Source: Glandiceps talaboti
Lineage: Eukaryota; Hemichordata; Enteropneusta; Spengelidae
Assembly (NCBI RefSeq): GCF_964340395.1
Contig: NC_135571.1
Coordinates: 2,572,111 to 2,636,110, forward strand
Direction of reading: 5' to 3'
Length of the DNA stretch: 64,000 bases
This document shows positions 12,601-23,091 of this stretch, piece by piece. The first letter of the stretch is position 1, and every line of letters starts with the position of its first letter. The translations under genes were made by a program, and so were the position numbers. Under the pieces are notes generated by a model. That model saw only the letters and a list, made by a program, of their open reading frames with translations. It searched no databases and was not told where the DNA came from.

Positions 12601-14160
12601 TTTACATCCAGTGCAACAATACCTGTGTACACTGCCACAAAATATGCTATTGTTGGATTTGTAAGAAGCGTTTCGGTGAGTAGGTCTACACTGTAATTCA
12701 TTTTCAATTTATAGAATCAACTTTATAATTACAGAAGGCCTTAGGATAGGTTCCAGTCTCTATCAAATGGGTCGTTGCTATGCCAGTACGGTCGTTGATA
12801 TGTCAGGTAATTTTAGCGTTGCTGCTATACTAGTTTGTGTCACGGTATTTTGCTAGGTTTCTGGATGATGTAATGTTATATGGCTGCTATGAATTTACCT
12901 GATATGTTGGCATGTTCCGTCAAGACAAAAAGCCATATAATTATTCAAATATCTATTTAAAAAAAAGAATAAACGATATCAATAATAGTTGCTATATTTC
13001 CATCCCCAAAGACGTTATTTACCCAATGACAATGAATATACAATAACAATCTTACTGCCAGTTGTACATTCTGTGGCCTGGCCCAACATAAATCTTACCA
13101 ATAGAGATATTTGCCTAGCACGATGATAAAATGTAGCAATGTTTGTAGGATTTTTGTTGAGTCAGACGATAAAATGTAGCAATGTTGGCAAGATTTCTGT
13201 TGAGTCAGACAATTAAATGTCACAAGCTTGTATTGATCCAAACAACTATTTGTGTAAGGTTTCCTGATTTTAATTGTACTTGCAAAATGCTATCCCGTCC
13301 CTTTTTTGTCACGCTTACTTGCTTTCCTAACCTGGAACTATTGTATTTCATTGCATAACTTCACAATGTATAATTATTCGTTTCATATATTTATCTTGTT
13401 ACAGAAAGAGCAGATGGTTGTGGAAAACAATGTGAGGGTCACAGCTCTTTGTCCCGCTAAAGTGGACACTAAATTGCTTACTGACTGTCTGGCAAGTGGC
13501 TCTCGATATAGCAATGAACATAAAGCAATACTTGACGCACAAGAGGATGTACCGTAAGTTTCGTAATAGTAAAGAGAGTGAAAACTGATTCGTTTACCAG
13601 GACTCGGTGAAAACTTACAAATGGAATTCACTTTGTGATGAAATCTTAATATACATTAGACTGCCACTACACGAAAAGTCTAATTTAAGCACCTTTACCC
13701 TGCCTGTGACCCACCTAAACACTATCCCTGTCCAGGGGTAGTACGAGATGCAGACTTTTGACTGTCTACAGCCCCAAGTGAGAGATCAGAGGGAGTAAAT
13801 TAAGTCAAAGGGTGAATTTCGTCTCATACTCACTACATTTACACATCCTCTGCTCAAGATCTACCTCAGAGGAAAGACATGGTCAAACATGATTTTTCGT
13901 ATAGCTGGTATATTGATCATCACCCAGTCCAATCTCTGACATCATCCGACAATATAATGCGTGTATTATTTATTTTTAAATGTGTAATAACTAACACGGA
14001 TACTTGGATTTGTAATGGTTTCTCTGTTATTTTTTGCAGTATGCAGTATATTACAGATGCTGTAATACGTTTGATTGAAGATGCAAGTCTGAATGGAGCG
14101 TCATGTGCAGTGCGACCTAACAAGCCATTCTATGTCATTGCAGAGCCTACATCTATATAA
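9613..14160 (+). CDS. HPGD: NAD-dependent short-chain dehydrogenase, 15-hydroxyprostaglandin dehydrogenase-like
   Basis: Seven exons with consistent phases: 9613-9705, 10591-10717, 11383-11489, 12066-12162, 12599-12675, 13405-13553 and 14040-14160, giving 256 residues, the usual classical SDR size. The Rossmann motif TGGARGIG is at residues 11-18. Asp37 at the end of strand 2 (SIIDF) favours NAD over NADP. NNAG follows, then the catalytic set: Ser in INTAST and YTATK (YxxxK). The C-terminal part [12 protein letters not shown] followed by [13 protein letters not shown] matches the 15-PGDH pattern (human ends IEDDALNGA). 15-PGDH oxidises the 15-hydroxyl of prostaglandins, inactivating them in the cytosol. 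The exact substrate here is inferred; another 15-PGDH-like SDR with a different alcohol substrate is possible. An inverted-repeat element (13662-13908) sits in the last intron. A possible polyadenylation signal (AATAAA) lies near 14235. Confidence 0.9.
9805..9850 (+). repeat. GT microsatellite with G run in SDR intron 1
   Basis: (GT)n runs into about ten consecutive G. No further function seen. Confidence 0.8.
13120..13225 (+). repeat. Minisatellite, unit about 43 bp, in SDR intron 5
   Basis: Units contain GATAAAATGTAGCAATGTT, then GATTTTTGTTGAGTCAGAC, repeated about twice plus a partial. Related units occur at 14592-14632 and 38690-38790, so the unit is dispersed as well as tandem. Confidence 0.65.
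13662..13908 (-). mobile_element. MITE-like element, family M1, copy 1
   Basis: About 247 bp with inverted ends based on CACTACACGAAAAGT (the far end reads as a diverged reverse complement). Internal landmarks, read on the minus strand, are GAGTATGAGACGAA, GGGGCTGTAGACAGTC and GTACTACCCCTGGACAG. Further copies are at 19176-19430 and 60632-60880. Lies in the last intron of the SDR gene. No transposase; presumably mobilised in trans. Confidence 0.75.
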
Positions 14161-15060
14161 AACTCATTGTACATAACCGACAAACTATTCTTCATGTAAT
14201 TAGACCATGGTCTCTGATTAAACACATTTAATAATAATAAAATATTAAAACATGGTAAAAAAAATAACATGATAAAGAATATAGTGTTAATACATAACTA
14301 AGAATAGGTTATTTTATATGATAAAAATGACAATGCATTGTTTGCATTATAGATTTCAAAATCATCGTCTGGTGTAACACAAGTCTTACTAACATATTGC
14401 TACATCCTATCATCTGGCGCGACAAAAACAAAGTGCAAATGCTACAATATGCACATTGTTACAATGTATACAACAGGCGAACATCTACTAAGGTAATAGT
14501 GTCTCGCCAAAAAAAATGAAGAAATGTTGGAATTAGCTAGGAAACGAAAACATAATGTTAGAAGGAACTTCACTGGTCAAGGAGATGAATTGTAGCAGTG
14601 GTTGTATGATTATTGTTGAGCCAGACAACGTAATGTTTTTGTTTTAACTGACTTCAGTTATATATAATTTAATTTCATAATTATTATTACATTATAGTTA
14701 CTAAAGAGATGTGATTTACATTGAGAAGCTTGTTTGATTGGTTTAGATCGAAATCGCTGACAGTTACGGTTTCTCAAGCAATGCATTAGATAAATTAGGG
14801 TTTATCTTTGCTTCAAACGATTATCATCCATGAATATCGATATCGCAAAGATAAATTTACATTAACAAATTACATTAAAATTACAAAAGTGCAACCCAAA
14901 CTCTTTACCTTGTGGTATTGTACTCATTGAAAAGAGACCTTTTTTATTCCCCACTTAATGTTCACATAGACAAACAAACTAATGTGCCATTAAAACACGT
15001 ATTGCAGCGTTTTGGCAGTGAGAGTTAAGACGTTGATGGCGTAAAGTACATTTTATTTTC
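14161..15060. other. Intergenic downstream of the SDR gene
   Basis: AT-rich 3' flank, with AATAAA-like signals near 14230-14245 and one minisatellite unit at about 14592-14632. No coding or RNA gene seen. Confidence 0.5.
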
Positions 15061-15258
15061 TTCCGTAAGGAAGGAGATATAAGAGGGCTTGAAAAGCCTG
15101 TGGTTTGTTTATGTATGTGTGTTTGTGTGTGTCTGTATCACCATTTTCGAACAAACAGCTGCATCAATTCGAACACACACACGTACGTACATACATACAT
15201 ACATACATACATACATACATACATGCATACATACATGCATAATTACATACATACATAA

Positions 15259-15289
<31 letters not shown>

Positions 15290-15304
15290 CATACATACAT
15301 ACAT

Positions 15305-15391
<87 letters not shown>

Positions 15392-15400
15392 TACATACAT
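15055..15400 (+). repeat. Hairpin-led compound microsatellite (ACAT, CAGA, CA)
   Basis: The palindrome CTTCCGTAAGGAAG (15060-15075) is followed by a GT-rich tract, then TCACCATTTTCG and CATCAATTCGAA, which match the start of the repeat unit at 555-600. Then come (ACAT)n to about 15306, (CAGA)n to about 15353 and (CA)n to about 15387. Translations through it are low-complexity artefacts. Confidence 0.85.
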
Positions 15401-15619
15401 ATGGCAGGTTACTCAACTTTATTTTTTAGCAGCAATTCCTCCGACTCCCAAGCCTAAAATAATGATGGCTCACGTATAAGAGTAGTGCATATTACTAAAT
15501 TTATTGAATTACACGTGGTCATTATGATTACAGAACAGTTAAAGCAGTTACATTGCAGATTTTATGTATGTTGACCAAACATCACCTGTACATCAAATTT
15601 TCATAGTAACGATATGAAT

Positions 15620-16270
15620 ACTACTAGTCCAGAACATTTCCCAATGAGATACCTTAACACTATCCCTATCAAATAATACTAATCTGCCAAGTATTTCGAT
15701 TCATGTCAAATATATGGAGTTTTGGCTGTCGTAGATCATACATCAATACCAAACATTATGCCCCTTGATGAACAGAAATCACCACCAAGAACTTTGCTTA
15801 AATCTCAGTGGATCTTAAAGACAATAAGTCTTGTGATTGGCCACCCTCCGAGATGTGTCAGGGATGCCTCGATTGCATCACATAGGTATATATGCAAGAT
15901 TCAAATACCTGTATATTTAGCAGGGCTGTTGTGGTGATTTCATTAAGACAGATATATGTGGTTCAAAGAACACATACCTTGGCGTTGGTACAGGATCCAC
16001 AGATGATAAAGCTAATGAGAAACCTCTGCTATGCATCGTCCAGTTACAGGTATTTGTGATTGGCCTCTTTCCTAGGATTCGAGGTCACATGTGGCTTCGA
16101 TTACGTCTTATGTATGCATATAAGATACAATTAAATGTATATTTACCACTGTTGGTGGTAATGTCAAATTTAAAACACATATCTGTGGCATGTGCCTTGG
16201 TTTTGATACAAGACCCTTAGATGAAAAAGTGAATGGCAAACACTGCTATATATCCTAGAGTTAGCAGTGC
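15620..16270 (+). repeat. Diverged tandem repeat, unit about 215 bp, about three copies
   Basis: Units at about 15835-16052 and 16053-16268 align through GTGATTGGCC at the start, ATTTA with a GTGGTRAT-type core, and CTTGG..TTGG/GATACA near the end. A third, more diverged unit precedes them. Satellite-like and not coding; open frames here are short and unsupported. Confidence 0.55.
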
Positions 16271-17435
16271 GAACTATAGACATATTCGTAGTTTATTTTG
16301 GATTGCTTTCATCACAAAAATACAGTTTAATATATTGATCTTGATTTCACAATATATAATAATCAGATCTTATTGGTTAATCAAATTGGAATTATAAATT
16401 TACATTTACAATATTACATGTCGCGAGTTTATGCGCTGAGCCTTAGTTTGGCATTAAAACTTGATCATTAAATAACTGAAAAGAACGTAATATATTTGCA
16501 TATAAATTAAAGGTCGCTAGGAAAAATACAACGTAGCAGCGCATCGCCAGAGTAATTGTTTGTAACTCGATGAATTGCCAAAACTAAAAACGTGTAAAAG
16601 TAATTTCCATTGTATGTACAATGAAAAACTCTCACATACATCTTTTTATCATCGTACAAGTTATCGAGTCATAAAAACGGAGATGATCGACGCTGTTTCA
16701 TATTGTATTTTCAAATTAGGAAAAAGGGAATTAAACATCAAAAACAAATAACCATTTGTCATCTACATGTGTTATAACTTAAGTGTAAAAGGTGTTTGAC
16801 TGCAATATATGCAAATATTTAACATAAAGCCATAATTAATTGAACTATAGAAGTATAACTTAACGTTAATATTGATGCATACTTTCAAAAGGCACTGATA
16901 TCGCATTCTTTGTTAGAACACTGAAAGTAAAATAGTATAGTTTTTCACGACATTTGCTATTGGTTCGTTCATTTATTATTGTCAATAGCAAGTGATGTTT
17001 AAATATGTTTCTGAAAGTATTATTACAATAAGTATGTTATAATCTACAGCAATAAATATGACCACAACATGTATAAACTTAACTTGTATCCCATTAATAT
17101 GTATATAATAAATACCCCTTTAATAAATGGATGTCTCCCCATTATGCATATGTAATATTACTCCTTTTATATGTGTATAATGAAAACCCTTTACTGGATA
17201 TACGATAAATACCCTTTACTGTGCATGCGATGCATGTGAATGCCTCACGAATCACTACTTTCAGGTTTCACCTGAAAAAAAAATGCAAGTGCCTCAAAGG
17301 TACTTCTATATCATTCGATAATGCTTAGAAATGACAAGAAATTGTCTGAAAAAAACCTTCACAAAATTGACCTGTATACCTTGTAAATCATCTTGTTTCA
17401 CTCTTGCCAATATACTATTATCTGTACTAAGTCTT
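16270..17435. other. AT-rich intergenic stretch
   Basis: No gene seen. Short tandem variants of AATACCCYTTTA occur near 17105-17215. The stretch contains the presumed 3' flank of the SGNH gene on the minus strand. Confidence 0.45.
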
Positions 17436-19010
17436 TTACTCTTCTCTCATTTCATAACCACTTACTATGGCTGCTAAGCGTATATAGGACTTGGCACTTT
17501 TTACAGTTACAGTATGGATACCCGGAGAAACGTCATGTTTAACTTCAAACATATGCAGAAGTCCAAGAGAAAACCCTGTGGACAGGGTAACTGGATTATT
17601 TTCATCGTCGTCCACCCAAACATTTACGGTATCACACTTTGGACATGAGAACGTACCGACCAGTACATTTGCTAACTTCTGTCCAAAAGCCTGTATGTTA
17701 ATTTCAAAGGTAATCGTACTGTTGATCCTGGAAGGGTGCCAATGCCACTTTGTGTCTACACGACTCTTCTGGTCCATGTCGTCTGGTAATGCTCTTTCCC
17801 ATCCATCATTATGTATAGGAAGCAGGGGGTATCTGTTGCCCGTTTCTGCCAAAACTGTCGACCAACACTGCGTGCCTGTTAAACCCATTTCTTTGAATAA
17901 CGGAGGGGGTAGGTTTGTAATTTTCTTCATTTTTGTTGTGGTATCAGATAGTTTAGCTGACGATCTTTCAAGTGTATTATTAACCACCCTTTCGATAACA
18001 CCATTGAAGATATTGGTCAGAATACGTGCGACTATTGAATGGTATTTGATACTTGGGTGATGACCATCAGTACTGACCAAGTCATCTAAATCCTCGGGAT
18101 CGCCTTCTTCAAGCTGACGACAGTAAGCACTCTTCATATTAACAGATGTAATATTATAGTACTCCCTTAGTGGCTTACTGCAAGTATCTTCAGTACTAAC
18201 ACACTTACCCTTTCTGATCCCAGTCATAAAATTGACGTATATTAGCAAAGGCCCATTCGGCATGTTTAATATTTTCCTGGTGTATAATTCCTGTGATGAA
18301 CAGCTATCAATTTGAGCAAAGTCATTAACGGCAAACTCTCCAAGAACGACATCAATGTCCGTCAAGTTCAAATGATTTTCCGTACAGTATGAGTGATACC
18401 GACTTCCTGTCGCACCAACTGCACCATTCTGAAGTACAACTGGGGTATTAAGAATATAGCTCAGCATTTGTCGAAGTTGTTCTGCATACAGGTTTTCAGT
18501 GCCGACAGTTGAAGCGGCAGATATTGATCCGCCACTTACTCCGATCACAAGCACTCGTCTGGTGAGAATCACATCCAGAATAACATTCTCTAGTTTGGAT
18601 ATTGGAAAGTGTATATGAGGAACAGTTTGCTCTAGCATTTCCATGTCATCAATTCCCCATTCAAGAAACTGTACGTGAATCTCCTTATTGAGGTAGTCCA
18701 CCCTTTGTTGTAGATCGTGTAGCAATTCAGTTTGATCGTACTTTTTACCCTTAGTATTATATTCCTTTGTGGAAACCTCGGTTTCATCTACAAACCTGTG
18801 CCATTGTTGTGTAGGATTAACATCGCCGTCACCATGGTAGCATTTTGGCGATTGCTTGACATTCAATGTTGTCGAAATCCAATAGGTTGTAGCTATTGAA
18901 ACCAATATAATGATTGAACCGGCGATTCGAGTTATCTTCATTTTAATGTCAGTGTCATGTATTCGAATAGACGAACCTTTCTTGAATACTTGAACACCTA
19001 GACAGATCAA
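17436..19010 (-). CDS. SGNH/GDSL-type esterase domain protein, membrane-anchored, single exon
   Basis: Uninterrupted frame of 524 residues from the first ATG. Met24 (ATG at 18939-18941) sits directly before the membrane segment and is an equally likely start. A signal anchor lies near residues 27-45 (AGSIIILVSIATTYWIS), giving a type II membrane or secretory protein. SGNH landmarks: VLVIGVSGGSISAA with nucleophile Ser162 (block I), a Gly around GAVGATGS (196-203, block II), GEFAVND with Asn229 (block III) and DGHHPS with Asp325 and His328 (block V). Spacing fits SGNH hydrolases, which cleave acyl or acetyl esters from lipids or glycans. The last 150 residues form an extra, probably beta-rich domain (KCDTVNVWVDDDE). 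Several NxS/T sites suit a luminal location. The substrate is unknown, and lack of introns could mean retroposition. Confidence 0.75.
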   Translation of the reverse strand: MICLGVQVFKKGSSIRIHDTDIKMKITRIAGSIIILVSIATTYWISTTLNVKQSPKCYHGDGDVNPTQQWHRFVDETEVSTKEYNTKGKKYDQTELLHDLQQRVDYLNKEIHVQFLEWGIDDMEMLEQTVPHIHFPISKLENVILDVILTRRVLVIGVSGGSISAASTVGTENLYAEQLRQMLSYILNTPVVLQNGAVGATGSRYHSYCTENHLNLTDIDVVLGEFAVNDFAQIDSCSSQELYTRKILNMPNGPLLIYVNFMTGIRKGKCVSTEDTCSKPLREYYNITSVNMKSAYCRQLEEGDPEDLDDLVSTDGHHPSIKYHSIVARILTNIFNGVIERVVNNTLERSSAKLSDTTTKMKKITNLPPPLFKEMGLTGTQCWSTVLAETGNRYPLLPIHNDGWERALPDDMDQKSRVDTKWHWHPSRINSTITFEINIQAFGQKLANVLVGTFSCPKCDTVNVWVDDDENNPVTLSTGFSLGLLHMFEVKHDVSPGIHTVTVKSAKSYIRLAAIVSGYEMREE

Positions 19011-19175
19011 GTAAGATAAATAATATTTATATTAGAAAGCAAACAGTTTTTGTTGCGATATAAAGTTACCGAGAAATCCAATTGAATTATTCACTGACAG
19101 ATAGTGTTGCAGTTCCTCTGTTAGCAAGAACATGCTGTAACAATATCGTTGACCATATTGCCTCAGGGAAAAAGA

Positions 19176-19430
19176 TACACTATACAAAACATTATATTTG
19201 ACTATGACAGTCCATCCGGGGTACAGGTTGGTTGAGTAGAGGATGTGCAAATGTGGGGAGTTTGAGACGAAGGTCCACCTTTGACTTTTGGTGATCTCTC
19301 CCCTGGGGCTGTAGACAGTCAAAAGTGGCACTGCGTCTCGTACTACCCCTGGACAGGGATGGTGGTTGGGTGGATCACAGATAGGATAAAGGTTCCAAGG
19401 GTAACTTAGACTTTTCGTCTAGTGCCACAT
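19176..19430 (+). mobile_element. MITE-like element, family M1, copy 2
   Basis: Ends CACTATACAAAAC and, at the right, GACTTTTCGTCTAGTGCCAC as inverted ends. Internal GATCTCTCCCCTGGGGCTG and GTACTACCCCTGGACAGG match the other copies. Lies just upstream of the SGNH gene on its 5' side. The open frame 19032-19331 is explained by this element. Confidence 0.75.
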
Positions 19431-19959
19431 TATTAAAACATGGAAACCTACAAATATTTACGACACTTCATTATATCTGACACGTTGCAACACACCTTAC
19501 CTCAATGAAATGATATGCTTACTCTGGATCACCAGTAGTTTTAACCCAAACGTAGAGATACTCTATAGTAGTTAAGAGCACAGAGAGATAATTAGTTCAT
19601 GGACCAAAAAAAAGAGCACAAATATTTTAAAAAACTCTATCAAAAACGACAATGGAGACGTGTCTTCCAGAAACTCACAGTATTGCTAGTCACCTTAGAA
19701 TAGATATTATACCTACACTTTGTACGAGTATTAAATAGTTTCAATTTATTCAGTTAAATCTGAAATAATGAAAAAAAAATGTTAAAAGTACTGTGACCCC
19801 GAAGTGACAACACAAAACATAGATTTTAAAAACAGACACTTTAATTTTCTACTTAGAGGCTTACAAAAATGCCTATCGTCGACATTTTAATTTGACAACA
19901 AAACATAGTTTTTGTGCACGAAACTGAATTTGAAACATCACAAACTAAAACTGTAAATA

Positions 19960-20300
19960 TACAAAACTGATTTGAAAACCAGATTTTAACTGAATGCCTC
20001 CCATATTAAAGGACAAAGCCATAGATTTTGTTCCTACACACAATGTTGGAAAGCAAAATTCTGAGGTATAGCTATTATACTTGATGTCTCCTTGTTATCG
20101 AAAAAAATCATTACAATTATGCAAATGAACAATTAAGTTTTTCCAATCTACATAAAAAACTACAAACATATATTTTGTTATGTTTGATGTATGTACCAAA
20201 TTATGTGGAATTTTAAGCATGCATTCTTAAGATATAGCGTTAATGAAAATCATTAATTATTAAAATTACTCATTAAAAGTTAAAGCTATGTCAACAAACT
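19960..20300 (-). repeat. Dispersed repeat R1 copy
   Basis: Reverse-complement blocks GGCATTCAGTTAAAATCTGG, TGTGTAGGAAC, AGCTATACCTCAGAATTTTG and AATTAATG line up with 1040-1130, 1370-1450 and 35040-35130. No coding potential. Confidence 0.6.
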
Positions 20301-20996
20301 TTATAGAACATTTTGTGCGCATTAGTATGGTTGATAGATGGAAGAAATAGCTTGAATTTTCTCAGTTTGGTTTCTGTTACTTGTTTCAGTTTGTGTTGCT
20401 TTGAAATTTAGTTTTACATGTTTACAGTTCTTTTCTAATTTTTTGAAATTAAATTATATGTATGAATAACAATGGTTTGTTGTTGGACTTCAGGTTTTGA
20501 TGTAAATTTAGCATTTTTGTGTTTAGAATATGTTAACAAGTTGTGTATTGTTTTGTCACTTGTAGGCCACCGTACAAAAGAGCCGATAATTTTTGTTTGT
20601 CTGACCTAAATCCAAAATATCAGAGTTTAATTAACTCTAGACTGTTTTTTTCTGTAATAGTTTGTTTGTAAGCTGTTAATCTCTATTCGGGATTACACAC
20701 TACTGTAGACTGTCGTGTCTGATTCATTAGTTGTTTCCATGTAAGACCATAATGAGATTAAAATCCGTTTGAATGGAAATTCAACTTCTCCAATGCAGGG
20801 ATACATGTCAAACAACACGTTAAATAATGCAAATTAGTCTAGCAGCAAGGCTGCAATTTGTGTACGTGTGGCTTTCTTTGAAGAGATGAAATATAATAAC
20901 ATTGGTAGAGTACAGTATGCGCTTATGCATTTTATTAATATATCTATCTGTGAAACCTGCCCAGTAATAACACGTGTATTATTTATGTATTCAAAT

Positions 20997-21112
20997 TTCA
21001 TCAAATATCGTCATTACAATGCCAGCTGTTTGTGCACAGGGGCTTGAAATCGGTTTCATTAAATTTCGCCACTACAACACCAACTGTCTGTGCACAGGGG
21101 CTTGAAATCGGC
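20997..21112 (+). repeat. Two-copy tandem repeat, unit about 58 bp
   Basis: Both units end GTGCACAGGGGCTTGAAATC and start TTTCATYAAAT. Few differences, so a fairly recent duplication. Confidence 0.8.
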
Positions 21113-21224
21113 CATATTGTTTACAATTTTTATGTGTGTGCAACTTGTACTCTTTTTTCTTTTTTGTTTATCGTTTCCTTTTTTTAAAGCATCCTTTCCC
21201 TACAAGGTGTCATGTATATGTGCC

Positions 21225-21660
21225 GCCCTTTGGGGTAGGGTTTTTCGCCATTTGGTCTAAAATGGGTACTGTCTTTTTAGAGCTAAGTCTAAAATAGGGT
21301 GGTCTTTTCAAAATTTTTCAATTTGTTTGGATCAAATTGGGGTCCTGGAAGGAACTCCTTAATAAATTCCCGACTAGTTCAGAATTTCCGGGAATTTACC
21401 CGGGAATTTTCCCCTGCTAATTCACTGGTTGATATGTTCATATTGGTGACTATGTTAAAGCACCCCCCCCCCCCGAAATGCTTGTTCTTAGATATAGCCC
21501 CATAATGCTTTGTTACTTTAAATGCGCACGTGTAACACTGCATTCATCGTTCAACCATGCCTTCAACATTGATCTAAAATGGGGTCTTCTAAAAAGTTGA
21601 ACGGTCTAAAATGGGGTATTGGTTTTGGGTCAAAATTGGTCTAAAATGGGGTCACCCCTG
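21225..21660 (+). repeat. Dispersed repeat with reiterated GGTCTAAAATGGGGT motif
   Basis: The 15-base motif, with small changes, occurs near 21255, 21285, 21570, 21602 and 21638. The region also has a C run (about 21463-21475) and GGGAATTT/CCCGGGAATTTTCCC palindromic words. Not coding; family unknown. Confidence 0.6.
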
Positions 21661-22055
21661 TCAGACTTGGCCAGTGGCGCGGGGGGGGGTCGCTGAGCAA
21701 CACAACATATTCTTTATATTCTTGTCATATCACAATCAACACAACGTACATGACAGTCTTGTCGCATCACAATCGACGTCACGACAATTAGACAACGCTT
21801 ACTTTCAATTTTTTACAAAAGTCATGAGTTATACAGAAAATAATTTCTGCACAATGTCGTAAATCACAGTCCTCTTTACGGCAATGTCCAGAACGTACTC
21901 GCAGAAAATATTGTGTTCTGGCTTGCAAGAGCTAGCGTTTCTGCAGGGATGTAAGACATTTGGGGATATATGAATAAACAACAATAGATAAAAAAATTCC
22001 ATGTGTACTGAAAGTATTCTAGCGGTATACCTTTCTTCGAAATGTTCAGACCAAG

Positions 22056-22181
22056 TTGGCATCCATTCTGATTAAAATCTGATGTGGAGAAAGTGGCTAC
22101 ATGCCTTTATTTACCTCTATTTCTAAAAAGCATGTAGCTGCTTTCACCACATCAGATTTTAATCAGATTGGTTGGCATCCA
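22056..22181. mobile_element. Foldback MITE with target-site duplication
   Basis: Arms 22067-22104 and 22130-22167 are almost perfect inverted copies (outer word TCTGATTAAAATCTGATGTG) around a 25-base spacer. The direct word GTTGGCATCCA flanks both sides (about 22055-22065 and 22171-22181), consistent with a 9-11 bp target duplication as made by Mutator-like or Foldback-like elements. Lies just outside the palindrome arm. Confidence 0.75.
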
Positions 22182-23019
22182 GACGACAGCATAACGCTAA
22201 AAGGTGTATGCAAAATTCCCTGTGGAGATAATAACCATAGCAACTTCACAAATCTTTGATCAAATTCATCATCTCAAAGTCAAAGTCCTTCATGGTAATC
22301 ATGACGTAATGTACAGTAATTAAGTATTGATAGCATGGTACCTGTGGAAATATCAAAACGGCAATTATGTCATGCGCAACACACTGACTGAGGAAAATCT
22401 CATCAAGAAGCAGGATATATTCATTTTTAGTGTACGTTATTTCATGCCTCCAGTGTAATTTTTCTTCTAACCACCCTCTTTCATCGCCGATGTACGGTGT
22501 GTCGAGTATCGTAAACCGTGATGAGAGTGCCCCCAGCGGTGATTTACTTTAACCGGGACTTCAGCAAGTACCAGGCGTAATTAACGTAACACCTTCCGTG
22601 AGACAAAACCCTTTAGATTTTTGCTCATGTTAGCCACATTGTAATTATTTGCATACAAAATTCTGAGCTATAACTATCATAAATGATTACGTCTTCAATG
22701 ACACACCACACAATATGAAATGTGTAGCTTGCAAAGGTAAGATATTGCCTAATTACCGCAAACTATTAATTATGCAAATGAATCATTACGAAAGCTACTC
22801 AAGCCGGATACATACATTTTGTTATATCAATGTAGGTAACAAATTATTTGAAATTGTAAGTTTGCATTCTTTAGTAATTAATGCAAATCGCTGATTGTGC
22901 AAATGACTAATTACAATTAAAAACTTAATCAGAAAATTACATCAACCATGATATGGTATTGATTGTTTTCAAATGGTTAAATGTCTAAAGATAGGACAGG
23001 CAGAAAATTGCTTTAGTTT

Positions 23020-23091
23020 GGCCCCATGGTGTAATGGTTAGCACTCTGGACTTTGAATCCAGCGATCCGAGTTCAAATCTCGGTGGGACCT
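23020..23091 (+). tRNA. tRNA-Gln (anticodon TTG), left-arm copy
   Basis: A full cloverleaf can be drawn: the acceptor starts GGCCCCA, the D region has the A box TGGTGTAATGG, the anticodon stem CTGGA/TCCAG encloses CTTTGAA with anticodon TTG, and the T arm is CCGAG-TTCAAAT-CTCGG. A run of five T follows directly at 23091-23095 as pol III terminator. The acceptor pair 3-70 is C:A where the usual metazoan gene has T:A. Otherwise the sequence appears to match the common animal tRNA-Gln as I recall it. An identical copy lies at 32990-33061 on the other strand. Confidence 0.95.

Noticed and set aside
15722-15937. 71-residue open frame
   Set aside because: Lies in the diverged tandem repeat tract and is not preserved in the neighbouring units.
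19032-19331. Open frame upstream of the SGNH gene
   Set aside because: Half of it lies inside MITE family M1 copy 2, and translations of the other copies are not conserved as protein.
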